DNA from: Prevotella sp.
GTDB taxonomy: Bacteria > Bacteroidota > Bacteroidia > Bacteroidales > Bacteroidaceae
DNA length: 64,000 nt
NCBI GenBank assembly: GCA_024682415.1
Contig: JAIKZG010000009.1
Location: forward strand, 1-64,000
Direction of reading: 5' to 3'
Made by a program: the position numbers and the translations under genes. Positions 1 to 10,192 of the stretch are shown piece after piece. The notes under the pieces are model-generated. The model saw only the letters and a program-made list of their open reading frames with translations. It was not told the origin of the DNA and searched no databases. Position 1 is the stretch's first letter; each line of letters opens with the position of its first letter.

Positions 1-3000
1 TCTCGATGTAATATCCTCACCGCCTTGCAATACCTTGATAGTTGTTGTCTGTGCGCTTGCCACAAGTCCGTTATCCTCGGTGTCGAAAGTGAGTGCGTCT
101 GGTGTCAGCTCTATCTGCACGGCATTATCGCCCTTATCACCGTACACCGCAATGATATGCGCTGCTTCCGTTTCCGTCATGTCTTCGGGAGCAGGGGTGT
201 AGGGGGTGGCGGTAGAGCCGAGTTCGAGCTTGAGATTGCTAATTGTAAATTCGCCAACAACCAAGAAATTGCCAGGGAGATAAATTCCCTGCGTAGTCGA
301 GTTAGTCCACACAGCTCCATCAGCCACTGTCGTAAGTGAGAGCACGACATGAGTTATGGTGTTAGCTAATATAGATTGGCGACTTGATTCCCCCAAGAAT
401 CCATGTGTGTCATTTTCTATTACAGAAACATATATGCTTCGCGCGATAGAACTAATGCAATCGAATGATATTACATATCGCGTGTTTGGCTGTAATTTAG
501 CATTCAGATTGTTTCGCCCATGGAAGTTCATAAACGCCCATGATGAGGATGAGGGAGGCGTGATAAATTTAACGCCGTTACCGCCATTAAGAGTTGTCGG
601 TGTTACTGTCATTTGCGCTGAGGACATACCCCATTCCCAACCTGTCTTACCTTGATTGGTTAGTTCAAGCAAGTTTCTTCCTCTCTCATCAATACACTTG
701 AACGTCTTGTTGCTTCTGCGCCATAGGTAACGGTTGGTAGCGTCCACATTAAGAACGCTCGTGCTCCATGATGCAGGCTGAGTGTTCCTGTCGGTGGATA
801 ATCCCCACTGCTCGGTGAAGGTATCAACGATGAAACTGCTCAGTCCGTCAGTACCATCAGAACCAAAGTAAGAACAAGAATATGTAGGTAGGCTTGTACC
901 ACCATCGCCAAATATAAGATATGTTCTGCTCCACACATAATCGCCCTTTTGTGGATTGGTCGCTGCGATAGTATCTTTATCAAAGGTGCTATCGGCAGGC
1001 TGTGTGGCGGTGTGCACGGTAGAATACTTTACTACGGTGTCGCTGACTGTCAAATCATCGCCAGGGTCGCCTTTCTCCCCCTTGATACGTCCCACATTCT
1101 CAAAGCCACGCACATGGGTCGTATCGCTCTCCGTGTTGCTGTTATATACCCACAAATCACCGTTAATTATATATCCGTCACCGTTGGTGTTGCCAGTGGT
1201 AGGCAGTTCGCTTGTGTTGTGCTTAGTGCCGAGGATATTAACGCTGCTGCCATCATGAGCGTGCATAGACATAAGGTATATACGAAGCGTTGCAGGCGCA
1301 TTGGTGTAATACGTCATTACCTTAGTCCATAGATATTTGTCTGTGGCTACCGTGTCAAAGGTAGTGGCTGCGATGCTCGACTTCCAGCCAGCGTCCGCCT
1401 CCAATGGTGCGGTATCGCTGTCTTTTGCGAGATACCATCTTTCTTCGTGGTCGAAAGCGTTTACCCAGCCGTAAGCTATCTGCGCATTGCCAGCCGTATA
1501 GGTGGCAGTGTCGTTGTTGTTGCTTACCGTCTGCACCAGCTTCCAGCAATAAGGGCGTTGCTGTGTGGCTGTCGGCAATTGCTTGCTCCAACCAGCATTG
1601 GCGAGATTGGTGTCATTGGGAGTTGCAGGTATGCTTGGAGCTGTGGCGTTGCTGTTGTTTAGCTGATACCATTCCACATTGGCGGTACTTGCGCCCTGTA
1701 TTCCTTGCTCGCCCTTGCTCACTACCTTTATCCAGTCCGCGCCCTCCACCGGTGCTGTTGTTATGCCGCCAGCCGACTGATTTACGCAGAGCCATACAGA
1801 GCCTTGATAGCTCCATTTCTCATAATAGTGTGCTGTCGTACCGCTTGCCCATACGCCCATATCCACCGACATCGGCACGGTATCACCGCCACGAGTCTTT
1901 ATCTGCTGTATCTTAGAGTCCACAAGATAAAGGTCGGGACTTGCCACGAATACCTCCTTGCCATTAAAAGAGAAGTCATTGATGTTGTGATATGCCATGA
2001 TGCTGCCGCCACTTGTATCAGTAGTGGAGAGAGCCATGAAGTTAGAGCCGCTTGCTTCCCAATCTATGTTGTTGGCAGCGCAATAGGTAGAGTTCATGCC
2101 GCAATGGATAATGACATCGCCTGCCTGTGGCGCATCGCTGTCTGCGTCCTTATATCGGCTGTCATCGGATAAGATGATGTAGTCGCTGCCCACCTCGGTG
2201 ACGACACGCCAGTAGTAGTGCGTCAGAGTGTTGCCCCAGCTCTCAGAGAGAGCCTGCCAGCCACGCTTCCAGTTGTTGGTGGTGTGGTCAGTGCCGTCAT
2301 CTACCTTGAAGTAGCACTTATATCCTCCCGTCACGGCTTCCACCTTGATGATGGTGCTCTTATCCGCTATGGCGAGATTACCGCCCACGGCACTCCATTT
2401 CCTCACCTCCAGCTCATTCACGCTCAGCTTCTGCCTTACCGCCACAATGTCGGCTTCCAATACTGCCTTGCCTCCGCTGTCGCGATACATGCCGAAGCCA
2501 GTGCCCGACAAGCCGTTAGGGATAAAATCCTTGGATTTCATGGTGTCGGTGCTGATGTTGCCAGCTTCGGTGTCCTGAAATTTAGCGTCACCGTTGGCTT
2601 TGATTTGCCATTTTTTGTTAGGGTTATGTATCTCTCTGTTGAAAGTTATCTCACCTTCGGCCGTGTCGTCGTGCTTCTTTGAAACGAAACGTTTCTCGCC
2701 AGCGTCGTTAGCGATACGAGCGATTTCAGCTGCATTGATAAGACCGCCATTGGCTTTAAGGCTGCGAGTAACCTCACTGGCTACTCTCTGTATCATATCA
2801 GCTGACTTCTCGTTTGATAAGGTTATCTGAAATTCGGGAACATCAGATTCGCCCTCTCTGATATTAAGTTGAGATATAGTAATACCGCCTGCAGGAGAAC
2901 TTGTATCTAAGTCATCATCCTGAATGATGATACGCATACCCTCCTTAATAGCATTGCGCAGAGCTTCATCATGCTGAACGAGTTTCGCCAATCGCACATT

Positions 3001-4578
3001 ATCTATTTCAGGCACAAGCGTGATTGTCGCTGTATCGTGATTTTTAAGATACTTGATAGAGCGTTGAAGCAGCTCTTCCGACGCAGCCGTGATATATGCT
3101 TCGGGCATATAGATATTCTCGAACGTGAATTTATCACCCGACTGAATGTGATAATTCTTATTCGGGAAATATTGGCTGATACTGTTATCTAAGAATCGGG
3201 CGCAGCGCAGTTTGGCAAACTTCCATCTGCTCCTGTCTGCCGTTTCCGAAATGTCAGTAATCACATTTCTGTTCGCGTCCATGGGGAACATTTCTATTAC
3301 CTCAAACTGACGTGAATTGCACATACCGCTCGTAAGCGTAATTACCGGTGTTTCGCCTGCGCCAATGCCATCATCGGTAAGCAAGAATCCCGGATAATCA
3401 ATTACAATCTCGAAGTCGAGCACGTCGATACCGCCATCTTTATCAGGAATACCATTATCATTTGTTGTGTCTGTGCTCTTGATAAGGACATTGAGCCACT
3501 GCAAAGATGGATATACTTGCTTTGTTTCGCTTGTACTACCATCAAAGGTAACGAAACCATGCTGTGTACCTAATTTTTTCAGTGCTCTGCGACTTTCGAG
3601 ATAGACATCATAGCAGTAATGCACGCCCTCTGATGTCTTGAATTTACGCACATAGCGGTAATCCCATTCCTCGTTGGCAATAGCGGTAGCGTTCGTGACT
3701 TCTGTGCCGTTTTCAGTGAAATATCGGTACTCGACATTACCTGCATTTGCCGCAACCTCGGTAAATCCCGGCAGCATGAGATTTGGCACATACAGGCTGT
3801 TGATACTGCTATTTACAGGATATTGAGGCGCGCCGTTTCTCCAACGATTATAATAGCGGTATGGCATATTCTGTGTTGTGCCATACGCATAAAGACGTGA
3901 AATAACCTGCTCATTCTGTTCCGTTTGTGCGGCTAACGATATGAGTCCGTTGTCCTTGCCGTATCTGAACTGAAAAGACGTGAGTTCTTCTTGTCTACCT
4001 AATGTGATAACCTTATTTCTGCGTGTGAAGACGAAATTTTGAGATTGAGCGGCATTAGCGAGAAAATCCCATACGGAAGAATCATTAACGCTATATTCGT
4101 AATCCTCGATAGGCTCATTATTTCTGTTGAGTATTCCACTTGGCAGAACAACCTGCCATACGCCAATACCATAATATTCATCAAGATTAGCTTGTACTCT
4201 GTCGCGAACTTGCGTCAGCGATCCGTCATCGTAGAATGTGAAGTTAGGCAAGCAGTTGTGAATACCATTATCCGCAATTACCAAATCGCGCATTGGACAT
4301 CTTACCAAATCTGCCTGTACGCTGTCGAACACGATATTCTCATATACAAAAGCGTCACCGGCAGAACCAATTCGAGCCTGCTTCTTTTTTGTAGCGTCAT
4401 TCTGCAATGTATATTTCTCACCACGATATAAGATATAGCAGCCATGCACCAATGGTAATGGCGCAGGACTATTAATCGTAGTCGTTATACTACAAGCACC
4501 CATGTCAGAGCCGCTATATTCGATAGACGCAACTGACGTGAGCAAATTATCGTTATTGTCAAATATATCAAATCTCAT
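1..4578 (-). CDS. Phage tail-tip/fibre protein (Tal-like), partial
   Basis: An open frame of at least 1526 codons starts at 4578 and runs off the left edge, so the C-terminus is missing. I translated it directly. The N-terminal part has the look of phage tail-associated/endopeptidase-like baseplate proteins, which would sit at the tail tip and contact the host. Distal parts contain collagen-like Gly-X-Y stretches (GEQGIQGAS near 1690-1716 and GEKGDPGDD near 1062-1092) and aromatic modules resembling small carbohydrate-binding units (YEKWSYQGSVWLC followed by VEGADWIKVV). Its ATG overlaps the TGA of the upstream tail gene (ATGA), which indicates translational coupling. The receptor-binding role is inferred from position and repeats. 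No enzymatic residues were identified. Confidence 0.8.
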   Translation of the reverse strand, partial: MRFDIFDNNDNLLTSVASIEYSGSDMGACSITTTINSPAPLPLVHGCYILYRGEKYTLQNDATKKKQARIGSAGDAFVYENIVFDSVQADLVRCPMRDLVIADNGIHNCLPNFTFYDDGSLTQVRDRVQANLDEYYGIGVWQVVLPSGILNRNNEPIEDYEYSVNDSSVWDFLANAAQSQNFVFTRRNKVITLGRQEELTSFQFRYGKDNGLISLAAQTEQNEQVISRLYAYGTTQNMPYRYYNRWRNGAPQYPVNSSINSLYVPNLMLPGFTEVAANAGNVEYRYFTENGTEVTNATAIANEEWDYRYVRKFKTSEGVHYCYDVYLESRRALKKLGTQHGFVTFDGSTSETKQVYPSLQWLNVLIKSTDTTNDNGIPDKDGGIDVLDFEIVIDYPGFLLTDDGIGAGETPVITLTSGMCNSRQFEVIEMFPMDANRNVITDISETADRSRWKFAKLRCARFLDNSISQYFPNKNYHIQSGDKFTFENIYMPEAYITAASEELLQRSIKYLKNHDTATITLVPEIDNVRLAKLVQHDEALRNAIKEGMRIIIQDDDLDTSSPAGGITISQLNIREGESDVPEFQITLSNEKSADMIQRVASEVTRSLKANGGLINAAEIARIANDAGEKRFVSKKHDDTAEGEITFNREIHNPNKKWQIKANGDAKFQDTEAGNISTDTMKSKDFIPNGLSGTGFGMYRDSGGKAVLEADIVAVRQKLSVNELEVRKWSAVGGNLAIADKSTIIKVEAVTGGYKCYFKVDDGTDHTTNNWKRGWQALSESWGNTLTHYYWRVVTEVGSDYIILSDDSRYKDADSDAPQAGDVIIHCGMNSTYCAANNIDWEASGSNFMALSTTDTSGGSIMAYHNINDFSFNGKEVFVASPDLYLVDSKIQQIKTRGGDTVPMSVDMGVWASGTTAHYYEKWSYQGSVWLCVNQSAGGITTAPVEGADWIKVVSKGEQGIQGASTANVEWYQLNNSNATAPSIPATPNDTNLANAGWSKQLPTATQQRPYCWKLVQTVSNNNDTATYTAGNAQIAYGWVNAFDHEERWYLAKDSDTAPLEADAGWKSSIAATTFDTVATDKYLWTKVMTYYTNAPATLRIYLMSMHAHDGSSVNILGTKHNTSELPTTGNTNGDGYIINGDLWVYNSNTESDTTHVRGFENVGRIKGEKGDPGDDLTVSDTVVKYSTVHTATQPADSTFDKDTIAATNPQKGDYVWSRTYLIFGDGGTSLPTYSCSYFGSDGTDGLSSFIVDTFTEQWGLSTDRNTQPASWSTSVLNVDATNRYLWRRSNKTFKCIDERGRNLLELTNQGKTGWEWGMSSAQMTVTPTTLNGGNGVKFITPPSSSSWAFMNFHGRNNLNAKLQPNTRYVISFDCISSIARSIYVSVIENDTHGFLGESSRQSILANTITHVVLSLTTVADGAVWTNSTTQGIYLPGNFLVVGEFTISNLKLELGSTATPYTPAPEDMTETEAAHIIAVYGDKGDNAVQIELTPDALTFDTEDNGLVASAQTTTIKVLQGGEDITSR

Positions 4579-5081
4579 TTCGATAATGTTATTTCGGTTG
4601 TCGGGTCACATACGTTGAATTTGATTTTGAAAATCAGCAAATCTTCGTCTGTGCCTTGATAATCTCTGTAAAAAGTAACCTCGTCGTCGATAGACAAAAA
4701 TCTGATATGCTGTCTGCCTATCCGTGTGTAGGTGTTATAGATAGAAAGCGATGTGCCTGTGCCATCTTTGCCTGTAAGATAGTCAAGGAAATTTTTGATG
4801 GCGGCATTCGCGCTGTTTTTCGCGCCCTTATATGCAAACTCAATCTCAATCTCGTAATCTTTCATTTTGAGAACAGCTGGGAAATGGCACTCTACACCAT
4901 CTTCATCACGGAAGTCGGTTTTTGAGAAGTCCTTTGCTTCGCCATACATCTTAAACGGAACATCTTTGCAGTATATCCCGAAATCCTCAATGGTTTCCTT
5001 TACAGGATAAGTCCTTATTACCAATCCGTCAGAATTGGTAACAGAGGCTTTCTGAATGTATGTTTTGACGTATTCTATCAT
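4575..5081 (-). CDS. Putative distal tail (Dit-like) protein
   Basis: 168 aa, soluble, beta-rich, with no signal peptide or membrane segment. It lies immediately upstream of the tail-tip protein and overlaps it by four bases, the usual place of a distal tail adaptor in siphoviruses. No catalytic motif is visible. The assignment rests on size, position and coupling, since I do not recognise the sequence itself. Confidence 0.5.
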   Translation of the reverse strand: MIEYVKTYIQKASVTNSDGLVIRTYPVKETIEDFGIYCKDVPFKMYGEAKDFSKTDFRDEDGVECHFPAVLKMKDYEIEIEFAYKGAKNSANAAIKNFLDYLTGKDGTGTSLSIYNTYTRIGRQHIRFLSIDDEVTFYRDYQGTDEDLLIFKIKFNVCDPTTEITLSK

Positions 5082-5126
5082 AATTATGCTACAAAAATAG
5101 TTATAAATTGAATAAATATACAGAAG

Positions 5127-5651
5127 TTAGCCAAATATTTTTTGAAAATCGCACTCGCGAACCAATATATTTCCGCTTATTTCCTTGATTTTACCGCCAT
5201 ACTTAAAAATGTATATCTTTGCACAATCTTGCGCTTTGACTTCAACCACCGCATTATCGAACAGACATATTGTGATTTTTGCATAGTCGGAAGCCTTGAT
5301 TTTGATATGGCTGTTATGGCGCGCATAAATCTCTGCGGCAGCGAAATTGTTGAAATGCGCCTCATTATTGGTTTCGCCCAATGTGACAAATGTGCCATTG
5401 CCTGTTATCGGTGCATCGTCATTGAGAAATACACCGTTGGCACGGAGGGTATCTCTATCAAAGAACTCTGCTATCTTCTCGTTCGGTAGCCAATCCTTAG
5501 ATAATGAGAAATCAATACCGCGCTTATATTTTCCAATCAGGTCAGCGTCGCTGGTGTCGTCATGCCACTCGCCAAACCATTCATCGCACAGCCCAGCCCT
5601 ACGAGCCATTGCCCTTAGTGCTCGATTCTTATCTACCATTGTCAGCATCAT
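5127..5651 (-). CDS. Hypothetical phage protein with beta-solenoid-like repeats
   Basis: 174 aa. The second half carries loosely periodic hydrophobic/polar repeats (AEIYARHNSHIKIKA, then AKITICLFDNAVVEVKA, then AKIYIFKYGGKI) like short parallel beta-helix turns. The annotated ATG overlaps the end of the upstream gene by 23 bases. A second ATG five codons in (MVDKNR) would shorten the overlap. It sits between the small terminase-like gene and the Dit-like gene, so a virion or morphogenesis role is plausible. Function unknown. Confidence 0.6.
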   Translation of the reverse strand: MMLTMVDKNRALRAMARRAGLCDEWFGEWHDDTSDADLIGKYKRGIDFSLSKDWLPNEKIAEFFDRDTLRANGVFLNDDAPITGNGTFVTLGETNNEAHFNNFAAAEIYARHNSHIKIKASDYAKITICLFDNAVVEVKAQDCAKIYIFKYGGKIKEISGNILVRECDFQKIFG

Positions 5652-6120
5652 GTTTTTGTTTTAATGGGCACATTCCGCATTTCATCGGTAAGTGGAAGTG
5701 TACCCTTTCTTCCTCCTCGACGTTATCATCTTTCTTCATCTGCTGCAAATCTGCGATACTCATAAGAATTTTAGCTTTCTTGTCAGGCTCATGGCATAGC
5801 TGTGCCTGCTTCGCAAGCTCCTCAATCATTACGTTCTTATCAGTGTAGTCTACACGCTCGGTTTTCTCCACCTCGTATTGAGGTTCAAACTTCTTCATGA
5901 GTTCCTTTGCGCCATCTTTCTGCAATACAGCGTCTATTTGGCTCTGTAGATAGTCGGGCTTCCAATTAACGCCCTCATTGCCCATGCAGAAAAACCATGC
6001 GTCGCGTGCATCGCAACCACCGATAAACAGACGGACGAAGAAATACTCTTTTGAGGAAAGGCGCAGATGCGCCATTTCCTCTTTTGTCTTCTTCTTGATA
6101 GTTGATATTGGTCTACCCAT
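5629..6120 (-). CDS. Putative terminase small subunit-like protein
   Basis: 163 aa with a basic N-terminus (GRPISTIKKKTKEE), then a helical region suited to DNA binding and a cysteine pair near the C-terminus (KCGMCPLK). It starts two bases after the portal stop codon in the terminase-portal operon. Small terminase subunits recognise phage DNA for packaging. Here the call rests on size, charge and neighbourhood only, and the gene lies downstream of the portal rather than upstream of the large subunit, which is atypical. It could instead be a portal-associated protein. Confidence 0.4.
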   Translation of the reverse strand: MGRPISTIKKKTKEEMAHLRLSSKEYFFVRLFIGGCDARDAWFFCMGNEGVNWKPDYLQSQIDAVLQKDGAKELMKKFEPQYEVEKTERVDYTDKNVMIEELAKQAQLCHEPDKKAKILMSIADLQQMKKDDNVEEEERVHFHLPMKCGMCPLKQKHDADNGR

Positions 6121-6122
6121 AA

Positions 6123-7778
6123 TTAATGTAAGTCGTTATAGTCATCCCAGTTGTTACGCCCCTCCCAATTTCCGTTTTCGTCGTATTCTCTACCGGATTT
6201 ATTAGGTCTGCCTTGCTTTGAGCTGCGTGTGTTGATGTCCTGTCTGTCGGTAGCTTTCTTAACTCTAATCTGATTATCTGCCTGTGCTTTAAGCTTAGCA
6301 AGCTCTGTCATCGCTTTGAGCTTCATTTCTTGCTTATATTCACGCAGAATGCGGTCGAACTCGTCATTCTTGTTGTATTTGCTTATTCGTTCAGAAGCCG
6401 TCTGCTTAGACATAAACTTATTCTGCACACCGAGAGAAAGATTTTGGAATAGCTCAGCGTCGTTCTGATGAACGTAAGGTTCAATCCATACCGAAATTTT
6501 GAGCAGAGCGAGAGTGGCAGGCTGATTAATCTCGTAGCCGTAACCGAACTTGAAAAGTGTCACCAGCTTATTAACGAACCTCTGCAGATCCTCGACATCG
6601 GAAATGGCTTTCTCGATGGCAAGTGAATACAAAAGCTTGATAGCGACACCGGGGAGGTCGCCCGACTTAACCTCGATTGGCTTGACACCGAAAGACTGCT
6701 CGTATATCATATTATAATATTTGTCGAGCAGCGTATTATATGATGTGCTTATATCCTGATGTTGCAGATAGCCTGCGTCACCGCCCTCCGGAATATCTAT
6801 CGCCTTAACGCTGCCATTCATGTCGCCAACCAAAGAAACGCCATCGCCCTTGGTATAGAATATAGGCATTGCGGAAGACTTGCTATTCTCATGGAAATAG
6901 CTGTATGCTTCCTCGTATTTTTCGATTGTTGCTTGTGAGAATATCCAGCAAGCACCATACTGATTGCGCACATATGCAACAGGCACTTCATTGAAGCCGT
7001 GCTTTTTCTTCTCTACAACCTCGAAGCCGCTAAGACCAAAGAAGTTCTTAACGCGCTCAATGATACCATGTGAGCTAACACCGTGTTTTGCGCGATAATA
7101 ATATGTATCATCCCATATCTCAACCCATTCGGTAGTTGTCTTGCCTGTTTCATCGACATCGGCATATTTGCGCGCGAACAATTCAAGCTCACCGGTCAGC
7201 CTGTCATAATGAGGATAGAGCTTGTCTTCATTTAGATATGATAGGCAGCGCGCGTGAACTTCATTTTTCTTATTGAAATAAAAAGCTACCGCAGCATCGC
7301 CTGTTATCTTATATGAGCGTATCGCCTCATATAAGGTTATCTCCATATCTCTTACCAACCAACCCTCGCGCAGATTGAACAAACTTTCGTTATTAGCCGC
7401 TTCAATCTCGCTGTCGTTTGATTTTCCGGCAAGCTCAAATTGGAGGTCGTTGCCGACAAGATGGGCTATCTGCTTTGTGGCAAGTATCTGTTGAAAAGCA
7501 AATGCCGTTCGCGTTATAGGCTGTAGATAGTACTGCCCTGTTTCGGGGTCTTTCTTCCATATATCGGGATAAGCCACCTCGTCATTAATCTTATGTCCCG
7601 ATGGGTAGTACTCTCGCAAGAAGTCCGCTTGTGTTATTATTCTTTTGCGAACTTTGTCGTTTGGCTCTGAAACGTGCTGCCCCTCGATACATTGTCTGTG
7701 CAGTTTATAGCCGTAAGGCAAAACCTCGTAGAAAGGCTCACGCGTCAGAATGTCGCTGAAATTCATCAAATCATCCAT
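6123..7778 (-). CDS. Phage portal protein
   Basis: 551 aa. The length, mixed alpha/beta content and position directly after the large terminase fit a portal, the dodecameric channel at the capsid vertex through which DNA is packed. The N-terminal half has the stem/wing type composition (residues about 60-260) and the C-terminal 100 residues are charged and helical (KQEMKLKAMTELAKLKAQ). Its ATG overlaps the end of the terminase gene by 13 bases. Confidence 0.75.
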   Translation of the reverse strand: MDDLMNFSDILTREPFYEVLPYGYKLHRQCIEGQHVSEPNDKVRKRIITQADFLREYYPSGHKINDEVAYPDIWKKDPETGQYYLQPITRTAFAFQQILATKQIAHLVGNDLQFELAGKSNDSEIEAANNESLFNLREGWLVRDMEITLYEAIRSYKITGDAAVAFYFNKKNEVHARCLSYLNEDKLYPHYDRLTGELELFARKYADVDETGKTTTEWVEIWDDTYYYRAKHGVSSHGIIERVKNFFGLSGFEVVEKKKHGFNEVPVAYVRNQYGACWIFSQATIEKYEEAYSYFHENSKSSAMPIFYTKGDGVSLVGDMNGSVKAIDIPEGGDAGYLQHQDISTSYNTLLDKYYNMIYEQSFGVKPIEVKSGDLPGVAIKLLYSLAIEKAISDVEDLQRFVNKLVTLFKFGYGYEINQPATLALLKISVWIEPYVHQNDAELFQNLSLGVQNKFMSKQTASERISKYNKNDEFDRILREYKQEMKLKAMTELAKLKAQADNQIRVKKATDRQDINTRSSKQGRPNKSGREYDENGNWEGRNNWDDYNDLH

Positions 7779-9379
7779 AAACCTTTTGTTTTTTTATGTA
7801 TCTTAATTATTGAGAATATTTTGTTGTAGATAAGCCCCTCGAAGAAGTCCGGTGAGCAGCCCACAATCATTTTCATTTCTTTTTTGTTGATAAGGCAGAA
7901 GCCGTTATCGTCGGTATCATCTTTGCGTCTGATACACTTTCGCTGATTCATCAGAATCTGCTTTAGCGGCAGATTCTTGAAGCCGTGACCTGAATAAGTC
8001 TGTGTAAGCAAGCGAGGATTGATAGACATATTACCCTCCTTGAAGTCCTTATAAAGAAGCCATGCGCACTGCGATTTTAGGTCATGATAGATGGCCTTGA
8101 TACCTTTTTCTTCTTTCGGACTTGCCGCTATTGGCGCGCCCATATTATTAAAGGGTACTGCATCAGGGAAGAAGCCTTTGAAAGATTGACCCAAGCCATT
8201 GACATCATAAGTGAAATTACATTCCTCAACGCCCCATTCGCGCAGCTTCTCCTTGACCGCAGTGATAACTGTCTTACTATCATTGCGCAAGACAAGCAAA
8301 TCATCAATGTGGTTGCCGATGAAGTTCCACAGAATCAGGTTATCACCGCCTTGGAATGCGACATCGCAAGATGCAGTTTTTTGTCCCTTAGTTTCTGATT
8401 GAGGATTATTAAAGAACAGCTCCATGTCGGTCATCTTAATCATATCGTCACCGACAATCTTCCAATTCCAATTACCCAACAGGTCGCGAGCCTGCTGCGC
8501 TTCGCCCTGTCCGGCAAGGTTCGCGAGATAAGCAGGGTCGGACTTTAGCAGCTTGATGTTTTCTTCCAGTCCAGCACGCAGAAACGTCACGGACTTGACG
8601 AACATCGTCACCTTGTTAAATCCGAGTGCGTCGTATTCCGGTCGCCAAAGCTTGTCAATCTCGTCAGAGCACTGTTCATAAACCTCTTGTGGCGTATCGC
8701 CCCATATAATTTCTTCCGGTGTTTCACCTTTCATGTAGCAATAGCGCACAACGCCATCGCGTTCAGGTATAGGCAAACCATCATCGCCAATCCACCAGTC
8801 AATGAAAACTCTCACCCATGAGTCAGGATCAGGGTTGCACATTCCTCTGAATCTGTTGCGAATGCCATATGCGTTACGATTGTTCGTGATTAGATACTTG
8901 AACTTGTTGAATGGGCAATGAGTAATCTCGTCGATACCGATATAGGCAAACTGCTTACCTTGGAAGTTCTTTTTAAATTCATCAAACGATTCTTCGTAAT
9001 ACCAAAATTTCAAGAAGCCGCCTTTATTGAAATTCCAAGTCAAGTCATTCTGTGATTTGTTGAACTTGCCGAATTTGTCGTAAATCTCGTAAGATGTCTG
9101 TATCATATCCGCGAGGTCAGGTTTCTCGGCACGCAGCAATATCGAGCGGAAGAATGGATTGTTTACATCATATAATGCTTCAAGCAACAGCGTGAAAGTC
9201 TTTGAACCTCCACGCGAACCTCCACCAATCATAATATCCACATCGCAAGCAAGCATACGCTCCTGTGCGCCTTTCTGATCTATGATATGATTAGGTGCAT
9301 CATTATCGCGCATTGCCTGAATACCATCTTCGGACATTATACGCTCATTTTTATACAATAAGTCCGTGTATTTTTGCAT
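7766..9379 (-). CDS. Terminase large subunit
   Basis: 537 aa from ATG 9379, a start chosen because the longer frame upstream has no coding character and overlaps the divergent gene at 9476. The ATPase half shows a Walker A (GGGSRGGSKT, residues 52-61) and a Walker B (YIGIDE, acidic pair at 150-151). The C-terminal half carries an RNase H-like nuclease start (SCDVAFQGGDN). This motor translocates DNA into the prohead and cuts concatemers. First gene of the leftward structural operon. Confidence 0.9.
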   Translation of the reverse strand: MQKYTDLLYKNERIMSEDGIQAMRDNDAPNHIIDQKGAQERMLACDVDIMIGGGSRGGSKTFTLLLEALYDVNNPFFRSILLRAEKPDLADMIQTSYEIYDKFGKFNKSQNDLTWNFNKGGFLKFWYYEESFDEFKKNFQGKQFAYIGIDEITHCPFNKFKYLITNNRNAYGIRNRFRGMCNPDPDSWVRVFIDWWIGDDGLPIPERDGVVRYCYMKGETPEEIIWGDTPQEVYEQCSDEIDKLWRPEYDALGFNKVTMFVKSVTFLRAGLEENIKLLKSDPAYLANLAGQGEAQQARDLLGNWNWKIVGDDMIKMTDMELFFNNPQSETKGQKTASCDVAFQGGDNLILWNFIGNHIDDLLVLRNDSKTVITAVKEKLREWGVEECNFTYDVNGLGQSFKGFFPDAVPFNNMGAPIAASPKEEKGIKAIYHDLKSQCAWLLYKDFKEGNMSINPRLLTQTYSGHGFKNLPLKQILMNQRKCIRRKDDTDDNGFCLINKKEMKMIVGCSPDFFEGLIYNKIFSIIKIHKKTKGLWMI

Positions 9380-9416
9380 ATTTCTGCCATTTGTATGCAA
9401 AAATAAGAAAATTTTA

Positions 9417-9447
9417 TTGTTATATTGAATAAATATACATATATTTG
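9417..9447 (+). promoter_or_regulatory. Bacteroidota-type promoter for the capsid/tail operon
   Basis: TTG at 9417-9419, 20 bp, then TATATTTG at 9440-9447, matching the -33/-7 consensus (TTTG, TAnnTTTG). Predicted start near 9454, 22 nt ahead of the ATG at 9476. On the opposite strand TATTTTTG (9405-9398) could serve the terminase operon, but no good -33 box is visible there. Confidence 0.7.
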
Positions 9448-9475
9448 CATAGAGATTCAAATAATATTCAATTTT

Positions 9476-10156
9476 ATGGAAAGAGAAGAAATCGTTTCTA
9501 ATATTGAAAATGAGTTGGGAAGTACCCAGCTCGTATTGAGTGAGCAGACACGAAATGCCCTTTATGACGACTTGGCTACAGAGTTGAAAGACACAGATGC
9601 AGCTAACGTTCCGGAGGGCTTTTGGACTCGTAAGGCGAATTTGTTCAAGACAATGAGCGGACAGATTCATGCCGACACGGCTCACGAAGTGTCTGTATAC
9701 AAAGAGGACTTTGAGAAGAGAAACAAGCAAAAGCCTGAACCACACGTTGATAACGAGCTTGCAAATCAACTCAAAAGTATGCAAGAAGAACTTAATACAC
9801 TAAAGTCCGAGCGTGCTGCATCAGCGAAAGCTGCGAAGCGAGAGGATATTATCGACAAGATTAAATCCGCTGTTACCGCGAAGTTCAAAGATGCAGGCAT
9901 TAAGGTAAACGACTACATCATGACACAGACTATGCGTGACGTAGAGATTGATGTTGAGAAAGAAATCGATGTTGAGAAAGAAATCGACATCAACGAGCAG
10001 GCAAAGAGTGTTGAGGCTGCTTACAATAAGAACTTGAAAGCAGCAGGCGTAGACGTTACAACCGGAGTGCATGGTACAGGTGGCCAAAAGCAGGGTAAGG
10101 CTTACCTCGACGACTATTTCAGCCGTAAGGCTAAGAAAGAGGGTTGGGGAAAATAA
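9476..10156 (+). CDS. Putative capsid scaffolding protein
   Basis: 226 aa from the ATG at 9476, the only start downstream of the predicted promoter. Largely helical and highly charged, with a coiled-coil core (residues about 80-120, QLKSMQEELNTLKSERAASA) and a Gly-rich C-terminal tail. It immediately precedes the decoration and capsid genes, where scaffolds are usually encoded. An 18-bp tandem duplication near 9948-9984 repeats EIDVEK. The role is inferred from composition and position. Confidence 0.6.
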   Translation: MEREEIVSNIENELGSTQLVLSEQTRNALYDDLATELKDTDAANVPEGFWTRKANLFKTMSGQIHADTAHEVSVYKEDFEKRNKQKPEPHVDNELANQLKSMQEELNTLKSERAASAKAAKREDIIDKIKSAVTAKFKDAGIKVNDYIMTQTMRDVEIDVEKEIDVEKEIDINEQAKSVEAAYNKNLKAAGVDVTTGVHGTGGQKQGKAYLDDYFSRKAKKEGWGK

Positions 10157-10192
10157 CCCTAATAAAATAATATCATTAAAAACAAAAAAGAC

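Noticed and set aside
25..4431. Several plus-strand ORFs opposite the tail fibre gene
   Set aside because: They are shadows of one long minus-strand frame and have Cys/His/Arg-rich compositions typical of antisense frames.
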